From positions 1 to 64,000 of the forward strand of contig JBFGKE010000008.1 of the NCBI GenBank assembly GCA_041576815.1: 64,000 nt of DNA, in the 5' to 3' direction. A program made the translations under genes and the position numbers. Positions 9,194-17,201 of the stretch are shown piece after piece. The stretch is from SG8-38 sp041576815 (GTDB lineage Bacteria; Myxococcota_A; Polyangia; Polyangiales; Houyiibacteriaceae). The notes beneath the pieces were generated by a model. It ran no database searches, was not told where the DNA came from, and worked only from the letters and a program-made list of their open reading frames with translations. Position 1 is the stretch's first letter. Each line of letters begins with the position of its first letter.

Positions 9194-10000
9194 GTGGCAA
9201 AGCCGATTGGCATCTTCGACTCGGGCCTGGGCGGCCTCACCGTGGCCCGCGCCATCCGCGGCGCCTTGCCGGCTGAAAACCTCGTCTATCTCGGCGACAC
9301 GGCCCGGGTCCCGTATGGGACGCGTAGCGCGAAGACCGTGGTCCGGTACGCGCTCGGGTGCGCCGAGAGGCTTTTGGCGTTCGACGTCAAGCTCCTCGTC
9401 GTCGCGTGCAATACCGCAAGCGGCGTTGCGCTCGAAGACCTTCGCGCCCAGCTCGACATCCCCGTCGTCGGCGTGATCGAGCCGGGCGCAACCGCGGGCG
9501 TGCAGGCGACGCGAAGCGGGCGCATCGGGATCCTCGCGACGGCGGGGACCGTCGCATCGAGCGCCTACGAGCGAGCGATTCACGCCGAAAACAGCAAGAT
9601 GCAGGTGTTCGCGCAGCCTGCGCCCCTTTTCGTCCCCTTGGCCGAGGAGGGGTGGGTCCGCGGCGAGGTGCCGAGGCTCGCGGCGCGACGCTATCTCCAG
9701 CCCCTTGCGGAGGCCGACGTCGATACGATCGTCCTCGGGTGCACGCACTATCCGCTGCTCGCAGACACGATTCGCGAAGAGGCGGTCGCGCTTTTGGGCC
9801 ACGATGTGGCGATCGTCGATAGCGCAGGGGCCACGGCCCTCACGCTGGCAGAGATGGTGGGCACGCGCACCGAGTCTCGCGGCGGACGCGGCTCGTTGAA
9901 GGTCCTAGTGACCGATCTACCAGGCCAATTCGGCGCCGCGGCCGCCCGCTTCCTCGGGAAGCCACTCGAAGGTCTCGATATCCAGGCGATCGACCTCTGA
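9194..10000 (+). CDS. murI: Glutamate racemase MurI
   Basis: Interconverts L- and D-glutamate to supply D-Glu for peptidoglycan. Visible motifs are the Asp/Gly-rich start IFDSGLGG, DTARVPYG, the first catalytic cysteine in VACNTAS and the second in LGCTHYPLL. Length is about 268 residues, normal for the family. The start is uncertain: GTG at 9194 gives a canonical N-terminus (AKPIGIFDSG), while a TTG at 9176 would add six residues; neither has a good ribosome binding site. Divergent from the PAS-HisKA gene. Confidence 0.94.
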   Translation: MAKPIGIFDSGLGGLTVARAIRGALPAENLVYLGDTARVPYGTRSAKTVVRYALGCAERLLAFDVKLLVVACNTASGVALEDLRAQLDIPVVGVIEPGATAGVQATRSGRIGILATAGTVASSAYERAIHAENSKMQVFAQPAPLFVPLAEEGWVRGEVPRLAARRYLQPLAEADVDTIVLGCTHYPLLADTIREEAVALLGHDVAIVDSAGATALTLAEMVGTRTESRGGRGSLKVLVTDLPGQFGAAAARFLGKPLEGLDIQAIDL

Positions 10001-10026
10001 CTTGCCGGTTACAGTGCGGTAAATGT

Positions 10027-10040
10027 AGTATGTAAATACT
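10027..10040. promoter_or_regulatory. Small inverted repeat just upstream of the kinase-receiver gene
   Basis: AGTAT-GTAA-ATACT forms a perfect 5-bp inverted repeat in an AT-rich patch that is rare in this DNA, ending three bases before the start codon at 10044. It may be an operator or an AT-rich promoter element. No good Shine-Dalgarno is visible between it and the start. Confidence 0.3.
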
Positions 10041-10043
10041 GTT

Positions 10044-11360
10044 ATGCGCAATGGGGGACATGCGGTCGCCGCGAGCGAGCCGCCTGGCGAGGGAGAAAAC
10101 CGCATCTTCGCAGCGGGCGAGCTGCTCGACGGGGTGTACGAGGTCATGCAGCTGCTCGGTCGCGGTGGAATGGGCCAGGTGTTCGAGGCGCACGACCATC
10201 TCCTCAACCGTCGCGTCGCGATCAAGGCGGCGTGGCCCAATCCGCTGAGCCCGCCCCTTCGAAACGAGGCTCGCGCCCTCGCGGCATTTCAACACCCGAG
10301 CCTGGTCGGCGTGCACACGCTCGGCGAGCACCGCGGCATCGACTATCTCGTGATGGAGCGGGTCTACGGCGTGTCGCTCACCCACCACGCCGCGACGCGC
10401 TGGCAGAGCGGGGAGCGATTCAGCCCAAAGGAAGTGCTGGAGATCTTGCTGCCTGCCGCAGAGGGCCTCAGCGTCGTTCACCGGGCCGGGCTCGTGCACC
10501 GTGACATCAAGCCCGACAACATCATGCTCACGCCCGCACACCGGGTCGTTCTGATGGACTTCGGGCTCGTGCTGCCGGAGTTCGCCGTGGACGGTGAGCA
10601 GCGCGTCGCTGGCTCTCCGCCCTACATGGCGCCGGAGGCGCTCCTCAACAACGCCGCCCCGGGCAGTGGCCACCTCCTCGACATCTTCGGGCTCGGCGTC
10701 CTAGGTTACGAGCTGCTCACCGGCAAGCGTCCTTTCGAGGGTCGCACGCTTCGGGAGGTGATCGCGGCTCACGAACGCGGTCAACCCGCCCCTCTCGCCG
10801 AGCTTCGAGCCGATTGTCCGCTGGCGCTCTGCCAAATCGTTCACGAAATGCTCAGCCCGAACCCGTTGGTTCGGATCCAAAGTGCCGAAGCGGCGGCCTG
10901 GCAGCTGCGCGCGGTTCGAGACGAGCGGCCGCGGACCCGACCGGCACCGGCTGCGGAGAGCCAAGAGGGCCCCTCGGTGCTCATCGTGGACGACGACGCA
11001 GACCTCGCACGAATTCTGACGTTCTACGTTCGTCAGATCATCGGGCCGTCGGAAGTCCGGGTGGCATACGACGGCGAACAAGCGCTTGCCGAGGTGCAAA
11101 GGGAAGAGCCCGAGGTGATGCTGCTCGACCTCCACATGCCGCGAATGAACGGGGTCGAGCTCTGCATGCAGCTCAAGGGCGAGGGGCTCGCGCAAGGTTG
11201 TTCGATCATCAGCGTCAGCGCGGGCGCGCAGGAGCATGACATCCAGCTCCTCCACCAGCTTGGCATCCACCACTTCGTCGAGAAGGGCTCGGATCTCCGG
11301 GAGCGCCTGCGAGCGGTCTTTGCCGAGGTCTGCGGAGACAAGCTTCTAGCCGACGACTAA
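10044..11360 (+). CDS. Ser/Thr protein kinase fused to a response-regulator receiver domain
   Basis: Residues 30-290 are a Hanks-type kinase: Gly-rich loop LGRGGMGQVF, K61 (VAIK), HRDIKPDN with D154 and N159, DFG 172-174, and SPPYMAPE in place of the usual GTPxYMAPE. After a 20-residue linker, residues 311-430 form a receiver domain with the acidic triplet DDD (316-318) and phospho-accepting D362 (LLDLHMP). There is no membrane segment. The fusion lets a histidine kinase feed a Ser/Thr kinase by phosphorylating D362; the full and partial histidine kinases at 6365-9115 are candidate donors, which is inference. Confidence 0.93.
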   Translation: MRNGGHAVAASEPPGEGENRIFAAGELLDGVYEVMQLLGRGGMGQVFEAHDHLLNRRVAIKAAWPNPLSPPLRNEARALAAFQHPSLVGVHTLGEHRGIDYLVMERVYGVSLTHHAATRWQSGERFSPKEVLEILLPAAEGLSVVHRAGLVHRDIKPDNIMLTPAHRVVLMDFGLVLPEFAVDGEQRVAGSPPYMAPEALLNNAAPGSGHLLDIFGLGVLGYELLTGKRPFEGRTLREVIAAHERGQPAPLAELRADCPLALCQIVHEMLSPNPLVRIQSAEAAAWQLRAVRDERPRTRPAPAAESQEGPSVLIVDDDADLARILTFYVRQIIGPSEVRVAYDGEQALAEVQREEPEVMLLDLHMPRMNGVELCMQLKGEGLAQGCSIISVSAGAQEHDIQLLHQLGIHHFVEKGSDLRERLRAVFAEVCGDKLLADD

Positions 11361-11381
11361 TCGCGCGCCTAGAGTGCGCGG

Positions 11382-11879
11382 ATGGTCGACCCGGAACGAT
11401 CGATCTCGAAGCTCCGGCGGTGGGCCGAACATCTCGTCACCTGGCTCGACGACCGGTTTCGCATTCCCGGGACCGACATCCGATTCGGGCTGGATCCGAT
11501 CATCGGCATCTTCTTCCCCGGAGCAGGCGACGCCGTGACGGGGGCCGGTTCGATCGGGTTGCTTGCCCTCGCGCTACGGCGCGGCGTCCCGGCGGCCGTC
11601 TTGCGAAAGATGGTGCTGAACATCTTGATCGACGTGGTGTTCGGGTCGCTTCCCGTGGTCGGTGACATCTTCGACGTGGCGTTCAAGGCGAACCGCCGAA
11701 ATCTCGAGCTCCTCCGGGCCCATGAAGGCCCCGAATCGAAGCCGTCAGCCGGGAGTTACGCCATTGCTGCGCTCGGGGTGAGCCTCGCGCTCCTCAGCGT
11801 CGTCGTTCCCCTGGTTGCCGCGCTGTACTTCGGGTACCGATTCGGTCCGGAGCTTCTCGAGCATCTGCGGCTTCGATGA
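11382..11879 (+). CDS. DUF4112 family membrane protein
   Basis: A 165-residue protein with the signature LDDRFRIPGTDIRFGLDPIIGIFPG-type opening (residues 20-48, split by FF), a glycine-rich hairpin GDAVTGAGSIG, then LPVVGDIFDVAFKANRRN, the conserved end of DUF4112. A second hydrophobic stretch at about 125-150 is a membrane span. The function of the family is unknown. Its 3' end overlaps the opposing coiled-coil gene by about 86 bases. Confidence 0.88.
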   Translation: MVDPERSISKLRRWAEHLVTWLDDRFRIPGTDIRFGLDPIIGIFFPGAGDAVTGAGSIGLLALALRRGVPAAVLRKMVLNILIDVVFGSLPVVGDIFDVAFKANRRNLELLRAHEGPESKPSAGSYAIAALGVSLALLSVVVPLVAALYFGYRFGPELLEHLRLR

Positions 11880-12129
11880 AGCGCTCTTCGGCGCTTCGAA
11901 GCTCGCGCTCCAGATCGCGAATTCGACGCTGAAGGGCGCGGAGGTCGCGCTGGGTGGCCAGGTTGAGCGCCCTTGCAACGCGCTGCAAGCGCCGGTCGAC
12001 CGCCCCCTCCGCGCGGCCCCGCAGCCGTAGCGCGCGAAGCAGCCAGCGCTGCACCCTCGGGTCCCGTAGCGTGCGCGCGACTCGGGGATCGTTCGAGAGC
12101 GCCCGCACCCACTTCTCATGCCTAGTCAT
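11794..12129 (-). CDS. Small basic coiled-coil protein, 111 aa
   Basis: Highly charged, Arg-rich and helical. Residues 55-90 form a clear coiled coil (DLRALQRRIRDLERELRSAEERF), the pattern seen in polyhydroxyalkanoate-granule-associated or poly-ID-type helical proteins, though no family is assigned. The N-terminal half (NDPRVARTLRDPRVQRWLLRAL style) is a repeated helix with two DPRV units. It follows the gene at 12136-12660 by six bases and must be co-transcribed with it. Reality is supported by that spacing and by the coiled-coil periodicity. Confidence 0.65.
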   Translation of the reverse strand: MTRHEKWVRALSNDPRVARTLRDPRVQRWLLRALRLRGRAEGAVDRRLQRVARALNLATQRDLRALQRRIRDLERELRSAEERFIEAADAREAPDRIGTRSTARQPGERRR

Positions 12130-12135
12130 CGGTCG

Positions 12136-12660
12136 TCAGGAGGCGTTTTCCAAGTCCTGCGCGAGATACGCTAGGATCACCTCGTCGAGCGTCTTTTCGG
12201 TCAACACGTCGTGACCAAACGGAGATTTGGGTGCCGCCGAGATCCGCCGTCGCGAAACGCTCCCGGCGCGAAGCTGTTCGTACTGCGCAGAGCCTTCGAC
12301 GAGCCTGGCGGCGGCGTGCTCGAGGACCTGCGTGGGGATGTCCTCGAGATCGTCGTCCCCGCCCAGGTCTTCCGACTCGCCGGGGCCGTCCTCGTCGTAC
12401 TCGCCGTCGCGAAGCGCGATGAACACACGCTTGTGTTGCGCCTGCATGAGCTCCTTGACGATGGCGGCGAGGTTCTCGGCCTTCACGTGCTCCTCGTAGG
12501 AGGTTTTTTCGGAGGCGATGATACGCCCGCCATCCGCGAAAAGCTGCGTGATGACGTGCGGCCGCTTCACACCCGAGTCTTCGGTTTGAATGTGATACAG
12601 CTTTCCCTTATGGCGCACGTTCGTGTTGTAACCCACGAGCGGTGAAGGACTCGCTCCCAT
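12136..12660 (-). CDS. Hypothetical protein with beta-rich N-terminus, 174 aa
   Basis: The ATG at 12660 is chosen because the frame upstream runs through the palindromic repeat and the opposite gene. The first 65 residues (SPLVGYNTNVRHKGKLYHIQTEDSG, split here only in description, then a predicted strand-turn-strand region and ITQLFADGGRIIASEKTSYEE) look like a small conserved domain found as stand-alone proteins in myxobacteria. The rest is acidic and disordered. No signal peptide or membrane span. Divergent from the YkgJ-type gene, with the palindrome between them. Confidence 0.7.
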   Translation of the reverse strand: MGASPSPLVGYNTNVRHKGKLYHIQTEDSGVKRPHVITQLFADGGRIIASEKTSYEEHVKAENLAAIVKELMQAQHKRVFIALRDGEYDEDGPGESEDLGGDDDLEDIPTQVLEHAAARLVEGSAQYEQLRAGSVSRRRISAAPKSPFGHDVLTEKTLDEVILAYLAQDLENAS

Positions 12661-12678
12661 CTCAAAATCATATCGCAG

Positions 12679-12699
12679 AAAAAGGGGACAGTCCCCTTT
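12679..12699. repeat. Perfect 21-bp palindromic repeat, copy 1 (REP-like)
   Basis: Arms AAAAGGGGAC and GTCCCCTTTT flank a central A. The same element recurs at 41302 in an unrelated intergenic space. It lies between two divergently transcribed genes, so it is not a terminator for either. The form is that of repetitive extragenic palindromes mobilised by RAYT/IS200-like transposases. Confidence 0.75.
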
Positions 12700-12730
12700 T
12701 GCCCCCGATTGAGGAAGCCCGCGCGAGCTC

Positions 12731-13768
12731 ATGGCAGGAAACAAAAAGAAAAAGACCAAGGTGCGGCCTCTGCTCGCACGCCCGGGCGCGCGGTACACCT
12801 GCTTCGGCGACGGCTTGTGCTGCACCGACATCCACGGCATCGGGCCGCTCTCCAAGAAGGAGGTCGCCGCCATGCGGCGCATCGACCGGAAGTCCGCGGG
12901 GTGGAACGACGACCACGACGATTACATGCTCAACACGGCCGCAGACGGTGGGTGCGTCTTTCTCATGGCGGACATGCGGTGCTCGGTGCATGCGAAGCTC
13001 GGCGCCGATGCAAAGCCCGACGGCTGCCGCCGGTTCCCCCTCGGTCTCGTCGCGACGCCCGTGGGTGGCCGAATCACGACCGAGCATCGCTGCCCGTGCC
13101 GAACCATGGGCGATCGACCGCAGATTCGGGGCGAGGACGTCGAGGCTTCGATCTCGGACGGGGGCAGCCGTCCGACCGCCGACCGGCGTATCCGGCGTGT
13201 TCCGCTGAATGCCCGCACGTCGGTCAAGTTTGCCGATTGGGAGCCGATCGAAGCGGCGTACCTCACGCGGCTGAACGGCCGGGAGCCCTTGCCGACCATC
13301 CTCCAGGCCGAGGCGTTCCCTCTGCTTCGTGGCAGCAGTTGGGACAAACAGGCAGACGAGTTCATCGATGCGCGTGACGGCTCGCAGTTCGGTGTCGCCA
13401 TGGCGTGGGTCGGCGATACCATCAGTGCGATGCGCAACCGACGGGAGCCACGACCGCCTCGCCGTCCGTGGACGCCGGCGTTCGATCGAGCCGAAGCACG
13501 GTCGCCGGCGCCGCGCACGACCCGCGAAGTGTTTGGGGATTGGATCGCCGATGAGATCTGGGCGCTGAAATGGGCTGAGGACCATCACTTCGAGCTTGCG
13601 CGCACCGAGCTCGCCACGCGCCTCGCGATCGCCGAGGACATTTGCGGTCGACTTCGCCGCTCGGGTGCGCGCGCAGACCGAGCGGCGGCCGAAAGCGTCA
13701 TGATGGTCGAGGTCGTCGGCGAGTCCGACTTCTGGACCGAGGTCAAGGACCGCATGCGCCTGCCATGA
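12731..13768 (+). CDS. YkgJ-family cysteine-cluster protein, copy 1
   Basis: A 345-residue protein with the cluster C24-x5-C30-C31, C75, C84, C99 and C121-x-C123, typical of YkgJ/FliB-like proteins thought to bind zinc or an Fe-S cluster. The first 35 residues are basic (NKKKKTK). The C-terminal 200 residues, helical, have no named domain, but are shared with a paralogue at 23280, for instance FGDWIADEIW and ARTELATRLAIA. Its stop overlaps the DUF501 start in ATGA. The reaction is unknown; a modification role like the lysine methylation by FliB is possible but not shown. Confidence 0.85.
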   Translation: MAGNKKKKTKVRPLLARPGARYTCFGDGLCCTDIHGIGPLSKKEVAAMRRIDRKSAGWNDDHDDYMLNTAADGGCVFLMADMRCSVHAKLGADAKPDGCRRFPLGLVATPVGGRITTEHRCPCRTMGDRPQIRGEDVEASISDGGSRPTADRRIRRVPLNARTSVKFADWEPIEAAYLTRLNGREPLPTILQAEAFPLLRGSSWDKQADEFIDARDGSQFGVAMAWVGDTISAMRNRREPRPPRRPWTPAFDRAEARSPAPRTTREVFGDWIADEIWALKWAEDHHFELARTELATRLAIAEDICGRLRRSGARADRAAAESVMMVEVVGESDFWTEVKDRMRLP

Positions 13769-14316
13769 TTCCCAGCGAACACGACGGCGCGATCCTCGCG
13801 CTCCAAATCGGACGGCCGCTGCGCGCAACGTCGAACGTCCTCGCGCGATGTCATCTAGGTTTGCCAATCGTCATCGACGTGCCTCCGGTGCTGGACACCG
13901 GTGAGCCGTTCCCGACGCGGTACTGGCTGACCTGTCCGCTCGCGCGCCGCCGCATTGCGCGCATCGAAGGAGAGGGCGGGGTACGCGCTGCCCAAGCCAA
14001 GATGGACGCTGATCCGAGCTATCGACGTGCGGTCGAGGCAGCTCATCATCGCTACGCTCGGGACCGCGATGCGAAGGTCCCCGGCGGCGCAGCCCGTCGT
14101 CCGACAGGAGGCGTCGGAGGCTCGTCGGGAGGCGTGAAGTGCCTCCACGCCCACTATGCGGATTTCGCCGCCGGTCACGACAATCCCGTCGGGAGGGATG
14201 TTGCCGACTCTATCGGCACGCTTCGCTGCGCCACGCCTTGTGTCGCGATCGTTGACGGGACGCTTCGGCGTAATCCAGACTGGCGAGAGCCGAGCGATGC
14301 GGAACACGCGCGATAG
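13765..14316 (+). CDS. DUF501 domain protein
   Basis: 183 residues with features of DUF501: ARCHLGLPIVIDVPP, a TPFPTxYWLTCP-type block (GEPFPTRYWLTCPLARRRIAR), a helical middle, and VKCLHAHYADFAAG followed by NPVG near the C-terminus. Conserved cysteines and histidine could bind metal. The family is best known in Actinobacteria and has no assigned function. The start is the ATG overlapping the YkgJ stop, and its end overlaps the DUF2752 gene by 20 bases, so the three are coupled. Confidence 0.85.
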   Translation: MIPSEHDGAILALQIGRPLRATSNVLARCHLGLPIVIDVPPVLDTGEPFPTRYWLTCPLARRRIARIEGEGGVRAAQAKMDADPSYRRAVEAAHHRYARDRDAKVPGGAARRPTGGVGGSSGGVKCLHAHYADFAAGHDNPVGRDVADSIGTLRCATPCVAIVDGTLRRNPDWREPSDAEHAR

Positions 14317-14722
14317 CACCTGGCGACGGGTGTGGTGGCTCTGGGTCGCCGCTTCGGCGATGGTCCTGTGGGGTTCCGCGGCGATCGAGCCCGACGCGCG
14401 CGGCTTTGGCTCGCACATGCAGCTCGGCCTCCCCCCGTGCGGCTTCCTCACGCTCACCGGCCTGCGCTGTCCCGGCTGCGGGCTCACGACTGCATTTGCG
14501 CATGGCATCCGTGGAGAGTGGGGGCTCGCTGCGAGCGCAAATCCGCTCGGTCTTGCTCTTTTCGTCGCGGTGTGTGCGGGCATCCCGCTCGGGACGCTCG
14601 CCGCGATCCGGGGGTGGTCCGTCGACGACGTGATCGATCGATTCGCGCTCGACCGGTGGGCGTTTGCCATCGTCGGCTGTGCGCTCGTGGTGTGGGCCGT
14701 GCGGCTTGCGGAAGCGTTTTAG
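14297..14722 (+). CDS. DUF2752 small membrane protein
   Basis: 141 residues with three hydrophobic spans (about 12-28, 75-98 and 118-138). The diagnostic block PCGFLTLTGLRCPGCGLTTA lies near residues 47-66. This family sits in the inner membrane and has no established role; the CPGCG pair could bind metal or form a disulfide. The start lies inside the end of the DUF501 gene in another frame. The 3' end meets the opposing receiver-GGDEF gene in a 4-base overlap. Confidence 0.87.
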   Translation: MRNTRDSTWRRVWWLWVAASAMVLWGSAAIEPDARGFGSHMQLGLPPCGFLTLTGLRCPGCGLTTAFAHGIRGEWGLAASANPLGLALFVAVCAGIPLGTLAAIRGWSVDDVIDRFALDRWAFAIVGCALVVWAVRLAEAF

Positions 14723-15591
14723 TCGGAGCGCGCGAGCGAATGCCGCGTTTGTTTGAGCAGCTCGTCGCCGCTTTTTGCGCTGGCTTCCGGCATGCTCGTG
14801 AGCGCGATCTGTACGACCGGACGCGGAGTGACGTCGTCACGCCAGAGCTCTCCCGTCTGGACCTGACCTTGCAGGCGCCGAAGGACGTAGCTCGCGCCGT
14901 TTCCATCCGTCTCGGGCAGTAGGATGCAGAACTCGTCGCGGCGAAGACGAAATAGGTGGTCGACCGCGCGAATGCAGCCTCTGAGCCCGGCGCCGATCAG
15001 CGCCATCGCCCGGTCGGCGCTGCCTTCCTCACTGAAGGATGCGATCGCGTCGGAGTTGCCCAGACGAACGACGATGCACGTCAATGGATGACCGTATCGC
15101 TCGGCCCGCGTGTGCTCGTAGTCGAGGCTGATCAAGAGCTGGGAGGGCGTCCCCGCACCGGTCACGGGGTCCCGCTGATCCGCAGGAGGCGTGCTCTCCG
15201 GAATCCCGAGCCGATCTCGACGAGTTGCGCGAAGCACGTTGCGGACCCGCTGCTGAATCTCGAACACGCGATAGGGTCGCGTGAGATAGTCGTCCGCGCC
15301 GAGCTCGAGCCCTCGCTGCCGCGCCTCTAGGTCACCTTCGTCGGTCACCAGCAGCGCGGGTATGCTCACGAGGCTCGTGTCAGCCTTCAGAATGCGAAGG
15401 ATCTCGAACGCGTCGATCTCCGACATCTTGGAATCGAGAACGAGCAGGTCTGGCGGCCGCCTCGCCACCATCGCCAGTACCTCGGGACCGTCCGCGGCCG
15501 TGACGACGTCGTAGCCGGCCGCTTCACAGGCCTCTTGAAGAAGGCGCAGGTTGAAGGGGTCGGGATCTGCCACGAGGACCAATGCGCTCAT
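14719..15591 (-). CDS. Receiver domain plus degenerate GGDEF domain
   Basis: Residues 1-120 are a response-regulator receiver with D53 (LVLDSKMS) intact, but the usual KP dipeptide is RP (TRPYRV, R105). Residues 138-288 are a GGDEF fold in which the active-site loop reads RRDEF (217-221) and the usual first-half signature is absent. It is therefore unlikely to make cyclic di-GMP and may act as a binding or docking output. Length fits a two-domain PleD-like protein without its second receiver. No neighbour kinase is adjacent. Confidence 0.88.
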   Translation of the reverse strand: MSALVLVADPDPFNLRLLQEACEAAGYDVVTAADGPEVLAMVARRPPDLLVLDSKMSEIDAFEILRILKADTSLVSIPALLVTDEGDLEARQRGLELGADDYLTRPYRVFEIQQRVRNVLRATRRDRLGIPESTPPADQRDPVTGAGTPSQLLISLDYEHTRAERYGHPLTCIVVRLGNSDAIASFSEEGSADRAMALIGAGLRGCIRAVDHLFRLRRDEFCILLPETDGNGASYVLRRLQGQVQTGELWRDDVTPRPVVQIALTSMPEASAKSGDELLKQTRHSLARSD

Positions 15592-15710
15592 CAGGCCTTC
15601 CCGCTCGCGGTGTCGAGACTGGTCGCGTGCCCCACGCTCGTTACGGTATCATGCCGCCGGCGGGCCTCCAATCTCCGTGCCGGGCGGTGCGACCCGAGTA
15701 AGCTTGCGCA

Positions 15711-17066
15711 GTGGTCTCCCCCGCCAGACAAGTCGCGGCGCGCGTGCTCGAGCGCGTCGTCAAAGATGACGCGTGGGCGGCGCCAACCCTCGATGCGGAG
15801 CTTCGGCGGAGCTCGCTGGGCGCCGCCGATGCCGGGCTCGCGACGGAAATCGTTTACGGCACGCTACGAGTCGCGTTGGATCTCGATGCGGCCATCGCCG
15901 CGCACGCGGTTCGCCCGGTGGAGGTCGACCCGTGGACGGAGGCGGTCCTGCTCGGCGCGGCGTACCAGCTCCTTCACCTCAGTCGCGTTCCACCGCACGC
16001 CGTCGTTCACGACGCAGTCGAGTTGGTCCGCAACAAGCGAGGCAAACGCCTGGCCGGTTTCACGAATGCCATCCTCCGGAAGGTGGCTTCGGGCCGGCCG
16101 CCATCGCCGTTACCGCCCTCGGCGGTGGCCGTCCCGTCCTGGCTGCGCGACGCGCTGCACCGTTCGATTGGCGAGGAGCACACGCGCGCGCTACTTCGGG
16201 TCGGCCGTCACGCGCCTTCGATCGATGTTCGCGTGCGCGCGCGCGCCGACCGTGACGCTCTCGCGCGGGCCATCGTAGCGGCGCGTCCCCGCGCCGAGGT
16301 TTCTCCGACGGAGCTCTCGAGCTCGGGGCTTCGCGTGAGCGGGGCCGGCGATCCGCGACGGCTTCCCGGCTACCGCGCGGGCGAGCTCGCCGTCCAAGAG
16401 GACGGAGCGCAGGTGATCGGCACCCTCGTCGGGGCGCGGCCGGGGGAGCGCGTGCTCGACGCGTGCGCCGGCCGCGGCGGAAAAACCGCTCAGCTGCTCG
16501 AAGCGGTCGGCACGCGAGGAGGGGTCGTAGCGGCCGACCTCTACCAGCGACGCCTCGAGCAGATCGCGCCCGAGCTGGAGCGCTTGGGACTCGACCCGCA
16601 GCAGCTCCGAACCGCGTGCGTCGACTGGACCGTGGGACCCGGCACGGTCTCGGGCCTGTTCGATCGGGTGCTCGTCGATGCGCCCTGCACCGGGCTCGGC
16701 ACGTTGCGCCGTAGACCTGAAATTTTACGGCGAGCCACGCCGAAAGGAGCGGCCGAGATGGCTCATGCGCAGCGCCGCATCCTCCAGCGCGCCGCTGCCC
16801 TCGTTCGACCGGGTGGGACCTTGGTCTACGCGGTCTGCTCCCCGCTTCTGGACGAGGGTCCGGGGGTGGTCGAGGGGGTGCCGCTACCGGGTTTCGAGCC
16901 GGTCAGACAGGCCCCTTCAGCCCTGAAATCATTGAGCTTCGAGCCGACGGGCAGGCTTTGTCTGGGACCATGGGTGCCAGGGGCCGGCCCCTGGGCAGAT
17001 GCGTATCAAGTCTACATGTGGGTGCATGTGCGCAACGTCGTTGACAGCTCTTCACGACAACGCTAG
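15711..17066 (+). CDS. rsmB: 16S rRNA (cytosine-967 C5)-methyltransferase RsmB
   Basis: Methylates C967 of 16S rRNA using S-adenosylmethionine. Residues 1-130 form the NusB-like RNA-binding domain; the Rossmann domain shows DACAGRGGKTAQL (motif I), the motif IV cysteine in DAPCTGLGTLRRRPEI and the motif VI cysteine in YAVCSPL, the two-cysteine hallmark of m5C enzymes. 451 residues is normal. The start is a GTG at 15711. The 3' end contains the promoter of the following tRNA gene. Confidence 0.95.
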   Translation: MVSPARQVAARVLERVVKDDAWAAPTLDAELRRSSLGAADAGLATEIVYGTLRVALDLDAAIAAHAVRPVEVDPWTEAVLLGAAYQLLHLSRVPPHAVVHDAVELVRNKRGKRLAGFTNAILRKVASGRPPSPLPPSAVAVPSWLRDALHRSIGEEHTRALLRVGRHAPSIDVRVRARADRDALARAIVAARPRAEVSPTELSSSGLRVSGAGDPRRLPGYRAGELAVQEDGAQVIGTLVGARPGERVLDACAGRGGKTAQLLEAVGTRGGVVAADLYQRRLEQIAPELERLGLDPQQLRTACVDWTVGPGTVSGLFDRVLVDAPCTGLGTLRRRPEILRRATPKGAAEMAHAQRRILQRAAALVRPGGTLVYAVCSPLLDEGPGVVEGVPLPGFEPVRQAPSALKSLSFEPTGRLCLGPWVPGAGPWADAYQVYMWVHVRNVVDSSSRQR

Positions 17067-17069
17067 ATT
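17041..17069 (+). promoter_or_regulatory. Sigma-70-type promoter for tRNA-Pro, inside the rsmB 3' end
   Basis: TTGACA and TAGATT are separated by exactly 17 bases, and the tRNA begins 18 bases after the -10 box. The boxes overlap the last codons and stop of rsmB. This is the best-matching promoter in the window along with that of trxA. Confidence 0.75.
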
Positions 17070-17086
17070 CCGCCGAGCTTGAAATA

Positions 17087-17162
<76 letters not shown>

Positions 17163-17174
17163 AGAATTGAACAC

Positions 17175-17190
17175 TGCAATTACAATTGCA
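17175..17190. promoter_or_regulatory. Palindromic operator candidate before the receiver-XRE gene
   Basis: TGCAATT-AC-AATTGCA is a perfect 7-bp inverted repeat, just ahead of the GGAGG ribosome binding site of the next gene. XRE-type regulators usually bind such short palindromes and often repress themselves, so autoregulation is likely. It could also be a weak tRNA terminator, but there is no T tract. Confidence 0.5.
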
Positions 17191-17201
17191 GCGGAGGCAT
17201 G

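Noticed and set aside
12679..12699. Palindrome read as a Rho-independent terminator
   Set aside because: It lies upstream of two divergent genes, not after a gene, and is identical to the copy at 41302, so a repeat element fits better.
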